Part shown: positions 21,188-30,203 of the stretch, piece after piece
Position numbering within the stretch: position 1 is the stretch's first letter
How the letters are laid out: every line of letters starts with the position of its first letter
Assembly (NCBI GenBank): GCA_015478585.1
Contig: JADMIM010000032.1
Span: 1 to 34,625, forward strand
Length of the DNA: 34,625 nt
Direction of reading: 5' to 3'
Origin: Thermaceae bacterium
GTDB taxonomy: Bacteria; Deinococcota; Deinococci; Deinococcales; Thermaceae
Translations under genes and position numbers: made by a program
Notes under the pieces: generated by a model
Database searches by the model: none
Seen by the model: only the letters and a program-made list of their open reading frames with translations
What the model was told of the DNA's origin: nothing

Positions 21188-24100
21188 ATGGCGATTACCA
21201 ATGCGGATAGGGTAGGCAAGGCGCTCGAGTTGCTCAACAACGGGTTGCAGCCTTTCGTCGAACGCGAGATGAAGGCTATTTACGGCGACAACTGGCTCGC
21301 CGAGGCAGTGGCGGCCCTCAGGGAAAACAAGCTGGTCGTCCAGGGGGGCAAGAACTGGGACAGCCAGGCTTTGTTGACCCTGATGTGGAACCGCTGGACA
21401 GAGGTCTTCAGGCGCACCCTCGGCCACGCCGAGCGGAGCTTGGTCTCCGAACTACGTGAGGCCCGCAACCGCTGGGCGCACCAGGAACCGTTTTCCACCG
21501 ATGACGGCTACCGCATCCTCGACAGCGTGAGCCGCCTGCTCTCAGCGGTTTCGGCCCCCGAGGCAAGCGAGGTAGACCGACAGAAGCAAGACCTCATGCG
21601 GCTCAAGTACGAGGAGCAGACCCGCAACGTGACGCGCAAGGTCACGCTGGCCCCGGTCGAAGGCCAGCCCCGTGCAGGTCTGCTGCCTTGGCGCGAGGTC
21701 ATCACACCCCACCAAGACGTGGCGCGGGGCACCTATCAACAGGCTGAGTTTGCCGCCGACCTGTGGCAGGTGCATGTGGGTGAGGGAGCCAGCAGCGAGT
21801 ACACCGACCCCGGAGAGTTCTTTCCGCGCACTTACCTCACCCAGGGCTTGCGGGGACTGCTGCTAATGGCCCTTCAACGCCTAAGTGGCAAGGGCGGCGA
21901 CCCCGTGGTGGAGCTGCAAACCAACTTCGGGGGCGGCAAGACCCACTCCATGCTGGCACTGTATCACCTGTTTTCGGGGGCCAAGGCCCAGCAGTTGGTG
22001 GGCCTCGAGGAGGTCTTGGCCGAAACGGGCCTCAAAGAAATCCCCAGGGTCAACCGCGCAGTCTTCGTGGGCACCAAGATTAGCCCCGGTCAGCCAACGA
22101 TCAAACCTGACGGAACCAAAATCCGCACCCTCTGGGGCGAGATCGCCTACCAACTGGGCGAGGCCGAGGGCGGCAAAGGGGCTGAAGCCTTTGAACTGGT
22201 GCGCGAGGCCGATGAGACCGCCACCAACCCAGGCGACGCGCTGCGAAAGCTGTTCAATCGCTACGGCCCCTGCCTGATCCTGATAGACGAGTGGGTGGCC
22301 TACGCCCGCCAACTCCACGACGACCCCGACCTGCCGGGGGGCAGCTTCGAGACCCACTTTACCTTCGCCCAGGCCCTCACCGAAGCGGTCAAAGCTTCGC
22401 CGCAAACCCTGCTGGTGGTGAGTATCCCGGCCTCCGAGCCGGGCCGCGAGGGGCGCAACTCCGCCGAGATTGAAATCGGGGGCGAGCGTGGTACGGCTGC
22501 TCTAGCACGGCTGAAGAATGCCATCGGGCGCATTCAGTCGCCCTGGCGGCCCGCCACCGGCGACGAGAGCTTCGAGATCGTGCGGCGCAGGCTGTTCGAG
22601 TCCGTTCCCACCGAGTTGCTGCCCCAGCGCGACGCAGTGATAAAAGCCTTCATGGAGCTGTATCGCCAGAACAAAGACGAGTTCCCCAGCGCCACCCACG
22701 AGAGCACTTACGAGGCCAAGCTCAAGGCCGCCTACCCCATCCACCCCGAACTGTTCGAGCGGCTCTACTCCGACTGGTCGAGCCTCGAGAAGTTCCAGCG
22801 TACCCGTGGGGTGCTGCGCCTGATGGCTGCCGTGATCCACGAGTTGTGGGAGCGTAACGACAAGAACCTGCTGATCATGCCCGCCAACGTTCCGGTGGCC
22901 GCGGGCGCGGTGCAGTCCGAGCTAACCCGATACCTCGAGGACAACTGGGTACCGGTGATCGAGCGCGACGTGGACGGCCCCGAATCGCTACCCCTGCGCC
23001 TCGACGGAGAGAACGCCAACCTCGGCAAGTATTCCGCTACCCGCCGCGTGGCTCGCACCCTCTACCTCGGCTCGGCCCCGACCCTTGCCGCCGACAACCG
23101 GGGCCTGGAAGACCGCAACATCAAACTCGGTTGCGCCCAGCCGGGGGAGTTGGTCGCTACTTTCGGCGATGCCCTGCGTCGCCTAACCGACCAGGCCACC
23201 CACCTCTACGTCAACGGTCAACGCTACTGGTTTTCCACCCAGCCCAGCGTGAACCGCTTGGCCCACGAGAAGGCCGAGGAGCTCGAGGACTACCTGGTGA
23301 GCCAGGAGATCGAGCGCCGCCTCAAAGACGAGGCCCGCGAGCGCGGCGACTTCCCCCGTATCCATGTCTGCCCCGAATCCAGCGGTGATGTACCCGACGA
23401 ACACGAGGCAGCCCTGGTTGTGCTCGGCCCTGCCTTTTCATACCTCCAAAGCCGCGAGAGCATCAGCCCTGCCCAGGCCGAGTCTCAGAGAATCCTCGAG
23501 AGCCGGGGTAACAAAGACCGCATCTATAAAAACACCCTGGCCTTCCTGGCTGCCGACAAACGCCGGGTGGGCGACCTCGAGCAGGCTGTGCGGATGTTTC
23601 TGGCCTGGAAATCGGTAGAAGCGGACGGCAACTCCGGCGTTCTCAACCTCGACAACTTCCAGCGCAACCTAACCCAGACCAAACGCTCCGAGGCTGAACG
23701 GGCCATCAAAGCCCGGATTCCCGAAACCTATAACTGTTTGTTGATTCCCACTCAAGAAAAGGGCGACCCCGCGATTGCTTGGTTGCCCTACAGCTTGCAG
23801 GGGCAGGATGCCTTGGCGGTACGGGCCAGCAAGAAACTCAAGGGCCATGGCCGACTGGATGTACGCATGGCGGGCACGGTGCTGCGGCGGGAGATGGATC
23901 GCATACCTCTATGGCGTGGCGACCATGTGAGTCTGAAGCAGTTGACCGACGACTTTGCCACCTACATCTATTTGGCCAGATTGCGCGACCCTGGTGTGCT
24001 GCTTGAGGCCGTTCGAGACGGGATCACCTCACTCAACTGGTTGCTCGAGGGCTTTGCCTACGCTGATGCTTGGGATGAACAAAAAGGGCGCTATTTAGGA

Positions 24101-24541
24101 TTGCGGGCTGGGCCAGGGGTCAACTTGCCCAGCGCCGCTCAAGGTGTATTGGTTAAGTCAGAAGTGGCCAACGACCAACTCGAGCGCGAAAAATCAACCC
24201 CCACACCTCTGCCAAGCGATACGGGTCAAGCCACTAACCCACCCTCAGTTCGTACCCCCACTGTTCCCAACTCATCTATTCCCCAACCCGTTACTCAGCC
24301 TCAAAGGCCGCGCCGCTTCCAAGCCTCGGTCAGGCTCGAGCCTACCCGTCTCAGCCGCGACGCTGACCAGATTGCCCGCGAAGTGTTGCAACATCTGCTG
24401 GAGTTGGATGGCGCAGAAGCTGAGGTAGTTTTGGAAATTCAGGTTAGGGTTCCAGGCGGGATGTCCGAGTCGGTTGAGCGCACAGTCGGTGAGAACGCCC
24501 GTACCCTGCGCTTCAGCTCGAGTAGCTTTGAAAGCGAATAG
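21188..24541 (+). CDS. DUF499-type ATPase with N-terminal Swt1-like HEPN domain
   Basis: This is a protein of 1117 residues and the third large subunit of the defence island. Residues about 1-115, with NADRVGKALELLNNGLQPFV and FRRTLGHAERSLVSELREAR, resemble the Swt1-type HEPN domain and contain RNRWAH (93-98), the RNxxxH motif of HEPN RNases. The ATPase follows, with Walker A QTNFGGGKTHSML near 246 and Walker B CLILIDEWVAYARQL near 363; this GGGKTH form is typical of DUF499 proteins. A Pro/Thr-rich linker (about 1000-1050) joins a small C-terminal domain. ATG 21188 has GAGGG six bases before it; GTG 21182 overlaps that site. It has its own upstream region (TACACT at 21171), divergent from the toxin-antitoxin promoter. 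RNase activity is inferred from motif only. Confidence 0.88.
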   Translation: MAITNADRVGKALELLNNGLQPFVEREMKAIYGDNWLAEAVAALRENKLVVQGGKNWDSQALLTLMWNRWTEVFRRTLGHAERSLVSELREARNRWAHQEPFSTDDGYRILDSVSRLLSAVSAPEASEVDRQKQDLMRLKYEEQTRNVTRKVTLAPVEGQPRAGLLPWREVITPHQDVARGTYQQAEFAADLWQVHVGEGASSEYTDPGEFFPRTYLTQGLRGLLLMALQRLSGKGGDPVVELQTNFGGGKTHSMLALYHLFSGAKAQQLVGLEEVLAETGLKEIPRVNRAVFVGTKISPGQPTIKPDGTKIRTLWGEIAYQLGEAEGGKGAEAFELVREADETATNPGDALRKLFNRYGPCLILIDEWVAYARQLHDDPDLPGGSFETHFTFAQALTEAVKASPQTLLVVSIPASEPGREGRNSAEIEIGGERGTAALARLKNAIGRIQSPWRPATGDESFEIVRRRLFESVPTELLPQRDAVIKAFMELYRQNKDEFPSATHESTYEAKLKAAYPIHPELFERLYSDWSSLEKFQRTRGVLRLMAAVIHELWERNDKNLLIMPANVPVAAGAVQSELTRYLEDNWVPVIERDVDGPESLPLRLDGENANLGKYSATRRVARTLYLGSAPTLAADNRGLEDRNIKLGCAQPGELVATFGDALRRLTDQATHLYVNGQRYWFSTQPSVNRLAHEKAEELEDYLVSQEIERRLKDEARERGDFPRIHVCPESSGDVPDEHEAALVVLGPAFSYLQSRESISPAQAESQRILESRGNKDRIYKNTLAFLAADKRRVGDLEQAVRMFLAWKSVEADGNSGVLNLDNFQRNLTQTKRSEAERAIKARIPETYNCLLIPTQEKGDPAIAWLPYSLQGQDALAVRASKKLKGHGRLDVRMAGTVLRREMDRIPLWRGDHVSLKQLTDDFATYIYLARLRDPGVLLEAVRDGITSLNWLLEGFAYADAWDEQKGRYLGLRAGPGVNLPSAAQGVLVKSEVANDQLEREKSTPTPLPSDTGQATNPPSVRTPTVPNSSIPQPVTQPQRPRRFQASVRLEPTRLSRDADQIAREVLQHLLELDGAEAEVVLEIQVRVPGGMSESVERTVGENARTLRFSSSSFESE

Positions 24542-24690
24542 CTTTAGCTAAGAGCTCTATACAGAACTTACTGCAAACAATCCAACGCCGTTTAGGGATT
24601 GACAGGTAGCTAGGGATAAAGCAAAAGGGACGGTGCATATGGAGTTAACAGAACAATGAATTCAAGTTACGCAAGAGCTAAGCAGCAAGG

Positions 24691-24945
24691 TCAGCTTGGT
24701 CGAGGAGCAAACTTGCGGGTGATAAGTCTGCGGCGCAGGATTTCGATGCCTGTGCGGTGGGCGTTTCTAAGTCTTTGTAAATACCAAAAAGCCAGTATCC
24801 CAAACATCAGATGGCGGTGATAGTTACGTACTGAGCGCTGTTGTACCGCTTGCCAATCGAGGTTTAGGTCGTTGACGGTGTAAAACTTCCTCGTCGGAAG
24901 ACCTTGACGGTGATCCGACCTTTCAGCGTTCTCACCGCATCCCAC
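24691..24945 (-). pseudogene. Transposase C-terminal fragment, decayed
   Basis: The frame encodes RKFYTVNDLNLDWQAVQQRS and YHRHLMFGILAFWYLQRLRN, which looks like the end of a DDE transposase. Just upstream a different frame reads WDAVRTLKGRITVKVFRRG, so at least one frameshift separates parts of the same gene. No ATG with a ribosome binding site is present. The 150 bp between the DUF499 ATPase stop and this fragment are non-coding. I cannot fix the IS family of this part; IS4/IS701-like is a guess. Confidence 0.6.
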
Positions 24946-24997
24946 GGTTCGGGTTCGGGAGAGCTTGCGGTTGCGGCGTTTCTCCGAGGGCTTGAGT

Positions 24998-25546
24998 TCA
25001 GCTTTGCGAGGTTTTTTGGGGCTGAGAGATTTGCTTTACCTTGGGCTTATAGCCCTGAAAGCTGGTGTCTTGGTGCAGGTGAGGGTCTTTGGGGCGTTGT
25101 CTACGCCGTTCGGTGGCATCCACCATCAACTCGATCATCTCGGGGCTTTGTGCGACTGCAGTTTGCGCTTCTTCATGTTGAGTCAAGCCTTTGCCCTTAC
25201 CCTCAGGCATCACCCCCATCTGCTCTAGGGCCACCTTCAGGACGGATAGCAGGCGATGAATCCAGGAGTTCACCCCGGACTGGCTCATCCCAAAGCTAAC
25301 CCCCAACAACTCTTGCAGCGGGTAGCTCTTTTGATACACCAGCACCAACTGATACACCAGCACCAACAACTGTTTATCCTCGATGCTTTCCAATTTGGCT
25401 TTCCGGCCTCCGCCCACACTCCGTTTACGCCTGCGACCAGACGGGGTTCGCTGCTCGCTCACCGTAGCCTCGTAGGCACTCCTGAAGTACGGCAACAGCC
25501 CTTGGAACTCTTTATCGGTTAATCCCGTCAGCGACAAAATGGGCAT
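24998..25546 (-). pseudogene. IS5-type transposase N-terminal fragment, decayed
   Basis: The frame begins MPILSLTGLTDKEFQGLLPY and continues with a helix-turn-helix region (YPLQELLGVSFGMSQSGVNSW) and the first catalytic segment ELMVDATERRRQRPKD, as in IS5-family proteins with HTH_Tnp_4 and DDE_Tnp_4 domains. It breaks off soon after that Asp. The expected later segment RKAELKPSEKRRNRKLSRTR appears downstream in another frame near 24960-25010. Much of the catalytic core between them is deleted. An 18-bp tandem duplication (25332-25349, 25350-25367) repeats six residues of the helix region. The element is clearly inactive. Confidence 0.75.
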
Positions 25547-25575
25547 AGGACGGTATCTAAACTACCCTTATCTAG

Positions 25576-26401
25576 GCCGTGTTGACATTTAGGGACAAGG
25601 CTGTAACGTTTACTCGGTGAAAAAGGTCAAACTGAGTACATCAGAGTGGAAACGAATCAAGGGATTTCTACAAACACGGTCAGATGTTTACATCGGCAAG
25701 CCCAGAGAGTGTAAACGGTTTGTGGAGGGCGTGTTGTGGATAGCCAGGAGCGGGGCGCAGTGGCGACTGCTGCCGAGAAGTTACGGGGAAGCGTGTTCAA
25801 GCGCTTTGACCGTTGGGCCGAGAAGGGGGTCTGGCGGGCCATGATGGAGCACTTTGCCGAGGATGCGGACATGGAAAGTGTGCTGATGGATGCCACCGTG
25901 GTACGCGCCCACTCGGGTGCGGCGGTAAAAGGGAGGATCAGGCGGAAGAAGCTCTTGGTCGGAGCAGGGGAGGCTTCACTACCAAAATCCACGCCGCCAC
26001 GGATGCCCTGAGGCTGACCCTGACGGGCGGGAATCGGCACGACCTGACCCAAGCCGAGGTATTGCTGGAGGGCTGGGAGACCGAGCGGGTGATCGCGGAC
26101 AAGGGCTACGATTCTGACCGGGTGCTGGAAACAGTTGAGGCCCTATCCGCTGAGGCTGTGATACCTCCCAAGGCCAACCGCCTGGAGCAGCGAGAATACG
26201 ACCGAGACTTCTACAAAGAACGTCACCTTGTCGAGGGTATGCGCATAGCGCACGCGGCTGTGCCGTGCCTGGAGTGCTTCTTCAACAAGCTCAGGCAGTT
26301 CCGCAGGGTCTTCTTGCGCTTCGAGCAGACCGCCAGAAACTTCCTGGCCTTCGCCCACTTCGCCTCAACCATGATCCTGCTCCGCTAAATGTCAACACAG
26401 C
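25576..26401 (+). mobile_element. IS5/IS427-like insertion sequence, 826 bp, CTAG on both flanks
   Basis: The left end is GCCGTGTTGACATTTAG and the right end CTAAATGTCAACACAGC, so the terminal inverted repeats match over 17 bp with one mismatch. CTAG lies directly outside both ends (25572-25575 and 26402-26405), consistent with a 4-bp target duplication. Inside is one transposase region on the plus strand, read in three frames. A second copy of the same type starts at 34502, also next to CTAG. It has no CTCGAG, unlike neighbouring coding DNA, as expected for incoming DNA. Confidence 0.88.
25617..26388 (+). pseudogene. IS427-type DDE transposase with two frame changes
   Basis: The N-terminal frame (25617 to about 25790) gives VEGVLWIARSGAQWRLLPRSYG. 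The next frame gives GSVFKRFDRWAEKGVWRAMM and the catalytic ADMESVLMDATVVRAHSGAA. The third frame (to TAA 26386-26388) gives EEALGRSRGGFTTKIHAATD, ERVIADKGYDSD with the second Asp, and the end NFLAFAHFASTMILLR. Both changes are in the -1 direction. The second lies at AAAAGGG, where this IS group commonly uses programmed frameshifting. The first lies where YGKWGSVFKRF would be expected and looks like a short deletion (about seven bases). I therefore call the copy probably inactive; full function would need both shifts. Confidence 0.75.
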
Positions 26402-26415
26402 CTAGTACAGCCCCC

Positions 26416-26431
26416 TTATGAAAACCGCTCT
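26416..26431. repeat. Second exact copy of TTATGAAAACCGCTCT
   Basis: These 16 bases equal 13423-13438 in the same orientation. The copy at 13423 is the right arm of a perfect palindrome; here the left arm is absent. It lies between the IS and the end of the permease operon, so the two copies bracket the defence island and the IS debris. Confidence 0.65.
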
Positions 26432-26448
26432 GAATTTTGAAGGCGGGG

Positions 26449-27363
26449 CTATTTGTCGTAGGGTTTGCCCACCGCCGCCGGAGGCCGACTGCGCCCGATA
26501 AACCCGGCCAGCACGAGCATAGTAAGAATATACGGCAGTGCCTCGATGATGACCGAGGGGAGTATATCCCCACCCTGGAGCTGAATCGCCAAGGCCCTAA
26601 ACAGGCCAAACAACAGCGTAGCTCCCAGCACTCCCAAGGGATGCCACTTGCCGAAGATCAGGGCTGCCAGCGCGATAAAACCCTGCCCCGCACTCATGTT
26701 TCGCACGAACTGGTTGAGAAAACCAATCGAGAGGTAAGCTCCAGCGACCCCGGCCAGCACGCCCGAGATAATGACGGCGGTATAGCGCATACCAATCACG
26801 TTCACGCCCATCGTTTCGGCGGCCTCGGGTTGTTCCCCCACGGCCCTTAGGCGCAAACCCCAGGGCGTTTTGAAGAGTATCCACCACACCAGCGGAACCA
26901 GCAAATAGGCCACAAATACCAGAATCGAGAGATGTCCCTGACCCAGTACGTTGATATCGGGGATGCGGTTGACCACTTCCTGCGAGGTCGAGGTGTTGTT
27001 GTAGAGCACCTGTAGCACGATGGAAGGAGCACCAATTGCCAGAATATTGATGGCGGTGCCCGAGACGATCTGATCAGCCCGGTATTTGATCGAGGCCACC
27101 GCGTGTGCTGCTGCCACTAGCCCACCCATCAAGGCCCCAAACAGCAGGCCCACCCAGGGAATCCAGGCCGCCTGGACTCCGCCTGTAGCCACCTCGAGGC
27201 GCTGCACGCCTATAGCCGAAGCTGCGGCCCCGAAGAGAATCATGCCCTCGAGGCCGATGTTCACGACCCCCGAGCGCTCGGAGAACAGGCCGCCCAAGGC
27301 GGTAAAGAGCAAGGGTGTGGCCTGCCGCAGGGTCGAAAAGAACAAAGCGATGATGATTTCCAT
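26449..27363 (-). CDS. ABC transporter permease, nucleoside/riboflavin type (YufQ/RfuD-like)
   Basis: This is an integral membrane permease of 304 residues with about 8-9 hydrophobic helices. The start, FFSTLRQATPLLFTALGGLF followed by SERSGVVNIGLEGMILFGA, is the signature of COG1079 permeases that work with BmpA/Med-type binding lipoproteins in import of purine nucleosides or riboflavin. GVNVIGMRYTAVIISGVLAG is the cytoplasmic coupling region. GGAGA lies seven bases before the ATG, and the gene starts three bases after the stop of the partner permease. The ATPase and binding protein are not in the window. The IS-containing region lies directly downstream and may have separated the pair from other operon genes. 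Confidence 0.9.
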   Translation of the reverse strand: MEIIIALFFSTLRQATPLLFTALGGLFSERSGVVNIGLEGMILFGAAASAIGVQRLEVATGGVQAAWIPWVGLLFGALMGGLVAAAHAVASIKYRADQIVSGTAINILAIGAPSIVLQVLYNNTSTSQEVVNRIPDINVLGQGHLSILVFVAYLLVPLVWWILFKTPWGLRLRAVGEQPEAAETMGVNVIGMRYTAVIISGVLAGVAGAYLSIGFLNQFVRNMSAGQGFIALAALIFGKWHPLGVLGATLLFGLFRALAIQLQGGDILPSVIIEALPYILTMLVLAGFIGRSRPPAAVGKPYDK

Positions 27364-27366
27364 TGG

Positions 27367-29244
27367 CTAGTCTCCTACGGCTTTGGTAGCTTTGGCCTCG
27401 AGTTCGTCCTGGCGGGTGCGATCCTCGGTTTCGACCTGGGCTGCTTTAAGGGGGTCGGTGAAGTAGCGGGGCAGCAAGCCCCCCACCGCGATAAACATGA
27501 TAATCAGGGCCTGCAAGACCGTCACCAAGTCGCGGCTGATCCCCAGTTGCACGTTGAGGGTAGTAGCCCCCGACAAGAGCACCCCAAATAGCGCCGAGGC
27601 CATAAAGATGCCCAGAGGGGTGTTTTGGCCCATCAGGGCGATAGCGATACCGAAAAACCCAGCATCGGTGGGCAGGCTCTGCTTGAGGCGGAAAGTTCCG
27701 TCCACCCCGGCCCCCAGCACGTAGTGGGTGGCAACCAGCCCGGCCAGTGCGCCAGAAACCAGCATGGCGACCACGATTTTACGGTTGAGGTTGACCCCCG
27801 CATACTCGGCGGCTTTGGGAGCCAAACCAACCGCCCGCAACTCGTAGCCGCTCGAGCTGCGAAAGAGGAAAAAGTGGTAAAACAACAATGCTAGGACTGC
27901 CAGCAAAAACGAGCCGTTGAAGAGAATCGAGCTGAGATCGGTGCTGACCTTGACGGCAAATCCAGGGAGCACCAGGCCCAGCAGATACCCCGCAATTATG
28001 GCGGTACCTGCCGCCAGCAGCCTGCGGCCCAGCTCGAGCCGCCCTAAGCCGATATAAACCGCAATACCCGCAACCACCGCCAGCGGCAAAGCCCAGGAGA
28101 AGTGCCCACCTGGAGCAAGCAAATCAATGATCAAAGGGATGCGGGCTCCGGGCTGTATTTCCTCGCTGCGCCCCTCGAAACCGGCTGCTTTGAAGGGTAG
28201 ATGCACGGCATGGCCGAAAAACTTGTAATCGTTGTTGGCGACCAGGAATAGCAGTACCGAGGCCGCGATGTAGTTGAGCATGATGGTGTTGATCACCTCG
28301 TTGGCCCCAAAACGGGCCTTGAGCCAGCCCGCGATGCCTGCCCACAAGGCCCCACCTGCTGCTGCTGCCAGGATGGCAACGATAAATACCAGCCAGCCAG
28401 GGCCAGGCATATATACTCCCGCCAGCATCGCACCCACTCCCCCCAGGGTGATTTGCCCCGGCCCGCCGATATTGAACAGGCCCGACTTGAAGCCAAATGC
28501 CACCGCCAGACCGGCAAAAATCAGGGGGGTGGCAAAAGCCAGGCTCGAGAAAATACCGGTCAGGTTCAAGACCGGGCTGAAGAGGATTTGGTAGGTGTAG
28601 GTTACAAGGTCGAGCTTGGCCGCCAGAAACTCGCGCAGGCCGATGGCTTGGGCGTTGGCTAAACCCAATCCGGGGCGCAAAATCGCCACGATAACCGCGC
28701 CCACCAATACCGACAGCAGCAACGCCACTAGCGGTACGACCATCCCTCGATAACGCACCAGAAAAGCCCTTCCACCGGGTAGCTGCATCCGGCCCAGCAA
28801 GAGCAGCCCGAAGCCGTAAAATAGCCCCACATAAGCCCCCAGCGACATGGCAAAACGCCGTAAGGGTGGACGGCGGGCTCCAGCCGCCACCGCGGCGGTA
28901 TTGGCGGCGGTTACGGCCTGGTAAAACAGTAGGGCCTCGAGCAAGAACAAAGCGATAGCGATGCCCCCCAGGATATATAAAACCCTGGCCCGGTTGCGCT
29001 CATCGGGCAAAAAAAGAGCCCCACTGGCCGCAAGAAGCAGGGCCACCCACAGCCACAACATCATCGGCAACCAAGCGAGATGGAGGTCGGGCAGCTTGAG
29101 AGCGGCAGGATTGATGGCTCCCAAGGGGTTGAGCATATAGCCCGAACCATCGAACTCGCGCGTGGGCACGGCCCAGGGGCTCAGGAGCATAAAAATTAGC
29201 ACTAGTGCGTTGACTCCAAGAAACAGATAACGACTCATCATCAC
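27367..29244 (-). CDS. ABC transporter permease (YufP/RfuC-like) with long N-terminal extension
   Basis: This is a 625-residue permease; the family is usually near 350. The family core starts near residue 180 (RYRGMVVPLVALLLSVLVGA) and contains LIFAGLAVAFGFKSGLFNIG, FGANEVINTIMLNYIA and YELRAVGLAPKAAEYAGVNL. Residues 1-170 are extra, with about five hydrophobic segments. A second insertion (about 375-460) adds two or three more helices in the middle of the core. Both extras are in frame and GC-rich like the rest, so they look native. The start may be GTG 29244, ATG 29241 or ATG 29238. It forms an operon with the YufQ-like permease. Import of nucleosides or riboflavin is inferred from family only. 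Confidence 0.88.
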   Translation of the reverse strand: MMMSRYLFLGVNALVLIFMLLSPWAVPTREFDGSGYMLNPLGAINPAALKLPDLHLAWLPMMLWLWVALLLAASGALFLPDERNRARVLYILGGIAIALFLLEALLFYQAVTAANTAAVAAGARRPPLRRFAMSLGAYVGLFYGFGLLLLGRMQLPGGRAFLVRYRGMVVPLVALLLSVLVGAVIVAILRPGLGLANAQAIGLREFLAAKLDLVTYTYQILFSPVLNLTGIFSSLAFATPLIFAGLAVAFGFKSGLFNIGGPGQITLGGVGAMLAGVYMPGPGWLVFIVAILAAAAGGALWAGIAGWLKARFGANEVINTIMLNYIAASVLLFLVANNDYKFFGHAVHLPFKAAGFEGRSEEIQPGARIPLIIDLLAPGGHFSWALPLAVVAGIAVYIGLGRLELGRRLLAAGTAIIAGYLLGLVLPGFAVKVSTDLSSILFNGSFLLAVLALLFYHFFLFRSSSGYELRAVGLAPKAAEYAGVNLNRKIVVAMLVSGALAGLVATHYVLGAGVDGTFRLKQSLPTDAGFFGIAIALMGQNTPLGIFMASALFGVLLSGATTLNVQLGISRDLVTVLQALIIMFIAVGGLLPRYFTDPLKAAQVETEDRTRQDELEAKATKAVGD

Positions 29245-29258
29245 CCCGTAATGGGGGG

Positions 29259-29274
29259 ATTCTACACCGTAGAA
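29259..29274 (-). promoter_or_regulatory. Promoter -10 box with overlapping palindrome before the permease operon
   Basis: TAGAAT on the minus strand (29259-29264) is 15 bases before GTG 29244. It is overlapped by the perfect inverted repeat TTCTAC-ACC-GTAGAA (29260-29274). This could be a repressor site on the promoter. No strong -35 box is seen. Confidence 0.4.
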
Positions 29275-29441
29275 CAGGGTTTAAGAGTCGCTGGGGTGGC
29301 TTCGTCCGAAATCACCCCGGCTGGAGCCAGGTGCCGCTCGCCGAAGAAGGGGGTACAAGTTCATGACTCAAGGCCTTGCCAGCAATCCCCAAAACCGCGA
29401 TACGGTGGTTGCAATCGCTAGTCGCTGAGGGCTCTTCCTGA

Positions 29442-29447
29442 TACACT
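29442..29447 (+). promoter_or_regulatory. Leaderless -10 box of menG
   Basis: TACACT ends six bases before GTG 29454, the spacing of leaderless transcripts in the Deinococcus-Thermus group. No ribosome binding site precedes the GTG, which fits leaderless initiation. Confidence 0.6.
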
Positions 29448-29453
29448 TTCCTC

Positions 29454-30203
29454 GTGCCGGACTCCACTCAGGAAAAAGCCAAACGGGTACAGCAGATGTT
29501 CTCTGAGATTGCCCCGAGCTACGACTTGCTAAACCGGGTACTCTCTGCCGGGGTAGACCGTAGCTGGCGGGTAGGGGCAGTGCGAGCAGCTTTGGAAAAG
29601 CGACCCAAACGTATTCTCGACCTAGCCACCGGAACTGGCGACATCGCGCTCTTGCTCAAAAAGCTGGCCCCAGATGCTGAAATTGTGGGGGGAGATTTTG
29701 CTCAACCGATGCTCGAGCTGGCTGGGCAAAAGGCCCGGAGGTCGGGTCTGGAGATTCCCTTCGTGGAAGCCGATGCCCTGGCCTTGCCCTTCGCCGATAG
29801 CAGTTTCGAGGCCGTTACCATCGCCTTTGGTTTTCGCAACTTCGCCGATTACAACCGGGCGCTGCGGGAGTTATACCGGGTGATTGCACCGGGGGGACGG
29901 CTGGTGATTCTAGAGTTTCCCCCTCCGCCCCAAAGTGGGCTGGGAGCGGTGTACCGCTTCTATTTCACTCGAGTCCTGCCGCTGATTGGGGGCCTGATAT
30001 CGCGCAACGCGGCGGCCTACCGCTACCTTCCCCTCTCGGTGGAACACTTCCCCGATCCCGATATTTTGGGTACAATGATGGGCTCGGCAGGGTTTCATAC
30101 CCACTACCGGCTATATACCGGAGGGATTGTGGCGCTTCACCTGGGCGACAAGCCCTGGCAGGAAATCCCCCCCTCCACTTTGCGCACTGGAGAAACCTCG
30201 TGA
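29454..30203 (+). CDS. menG: Demethylmenaquinone methyltransferase MenG/UbiE
   Basis: This methylates demethylmenaquinone with SAM in the last step of menaquinone synthesis, at the cytoplasmic face of the membrane. The 249 residues match the family. Signatures are MFSEIAPSYDLLNRVLSAGVD at the start, the SAM motif LDLATGTGDIALLL (near 55), GGDFAQPML, the family motif AVTIAFGFRNF (near 123) and YRYLPLSVEHFPDP near the end. The GTG start has a TACACT box six bases upstream. The stop overlaps the start of the next gene (GTGA), so the two are translationally coupled. Menaquinone is the expected electron acceptor of the EtfD-like protein at 6096-8162. Confidence 0.95.
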   Translation: MPDSTQEKAKRVQQMFSEIAPSYDLLNRVLSAGVDRSWRVGAVRAALEKRPKRILDLATGTGDIALLLKKLAPDAEIVGGDFAQPMLELAGQKARRSGLEIPFVEADALALPFADSSFEAVTIAFGFRNFADYNRALRELYRVIAPGGRLVILEFPPPPQSGLGAVYRFYFTRVLPLIGGLISRNAAAYRYLPLSVEHFPDPDILGTMMGSAGFHTHYRLYTGGIVALHLGDKPWQEIPPSTLRTGETS

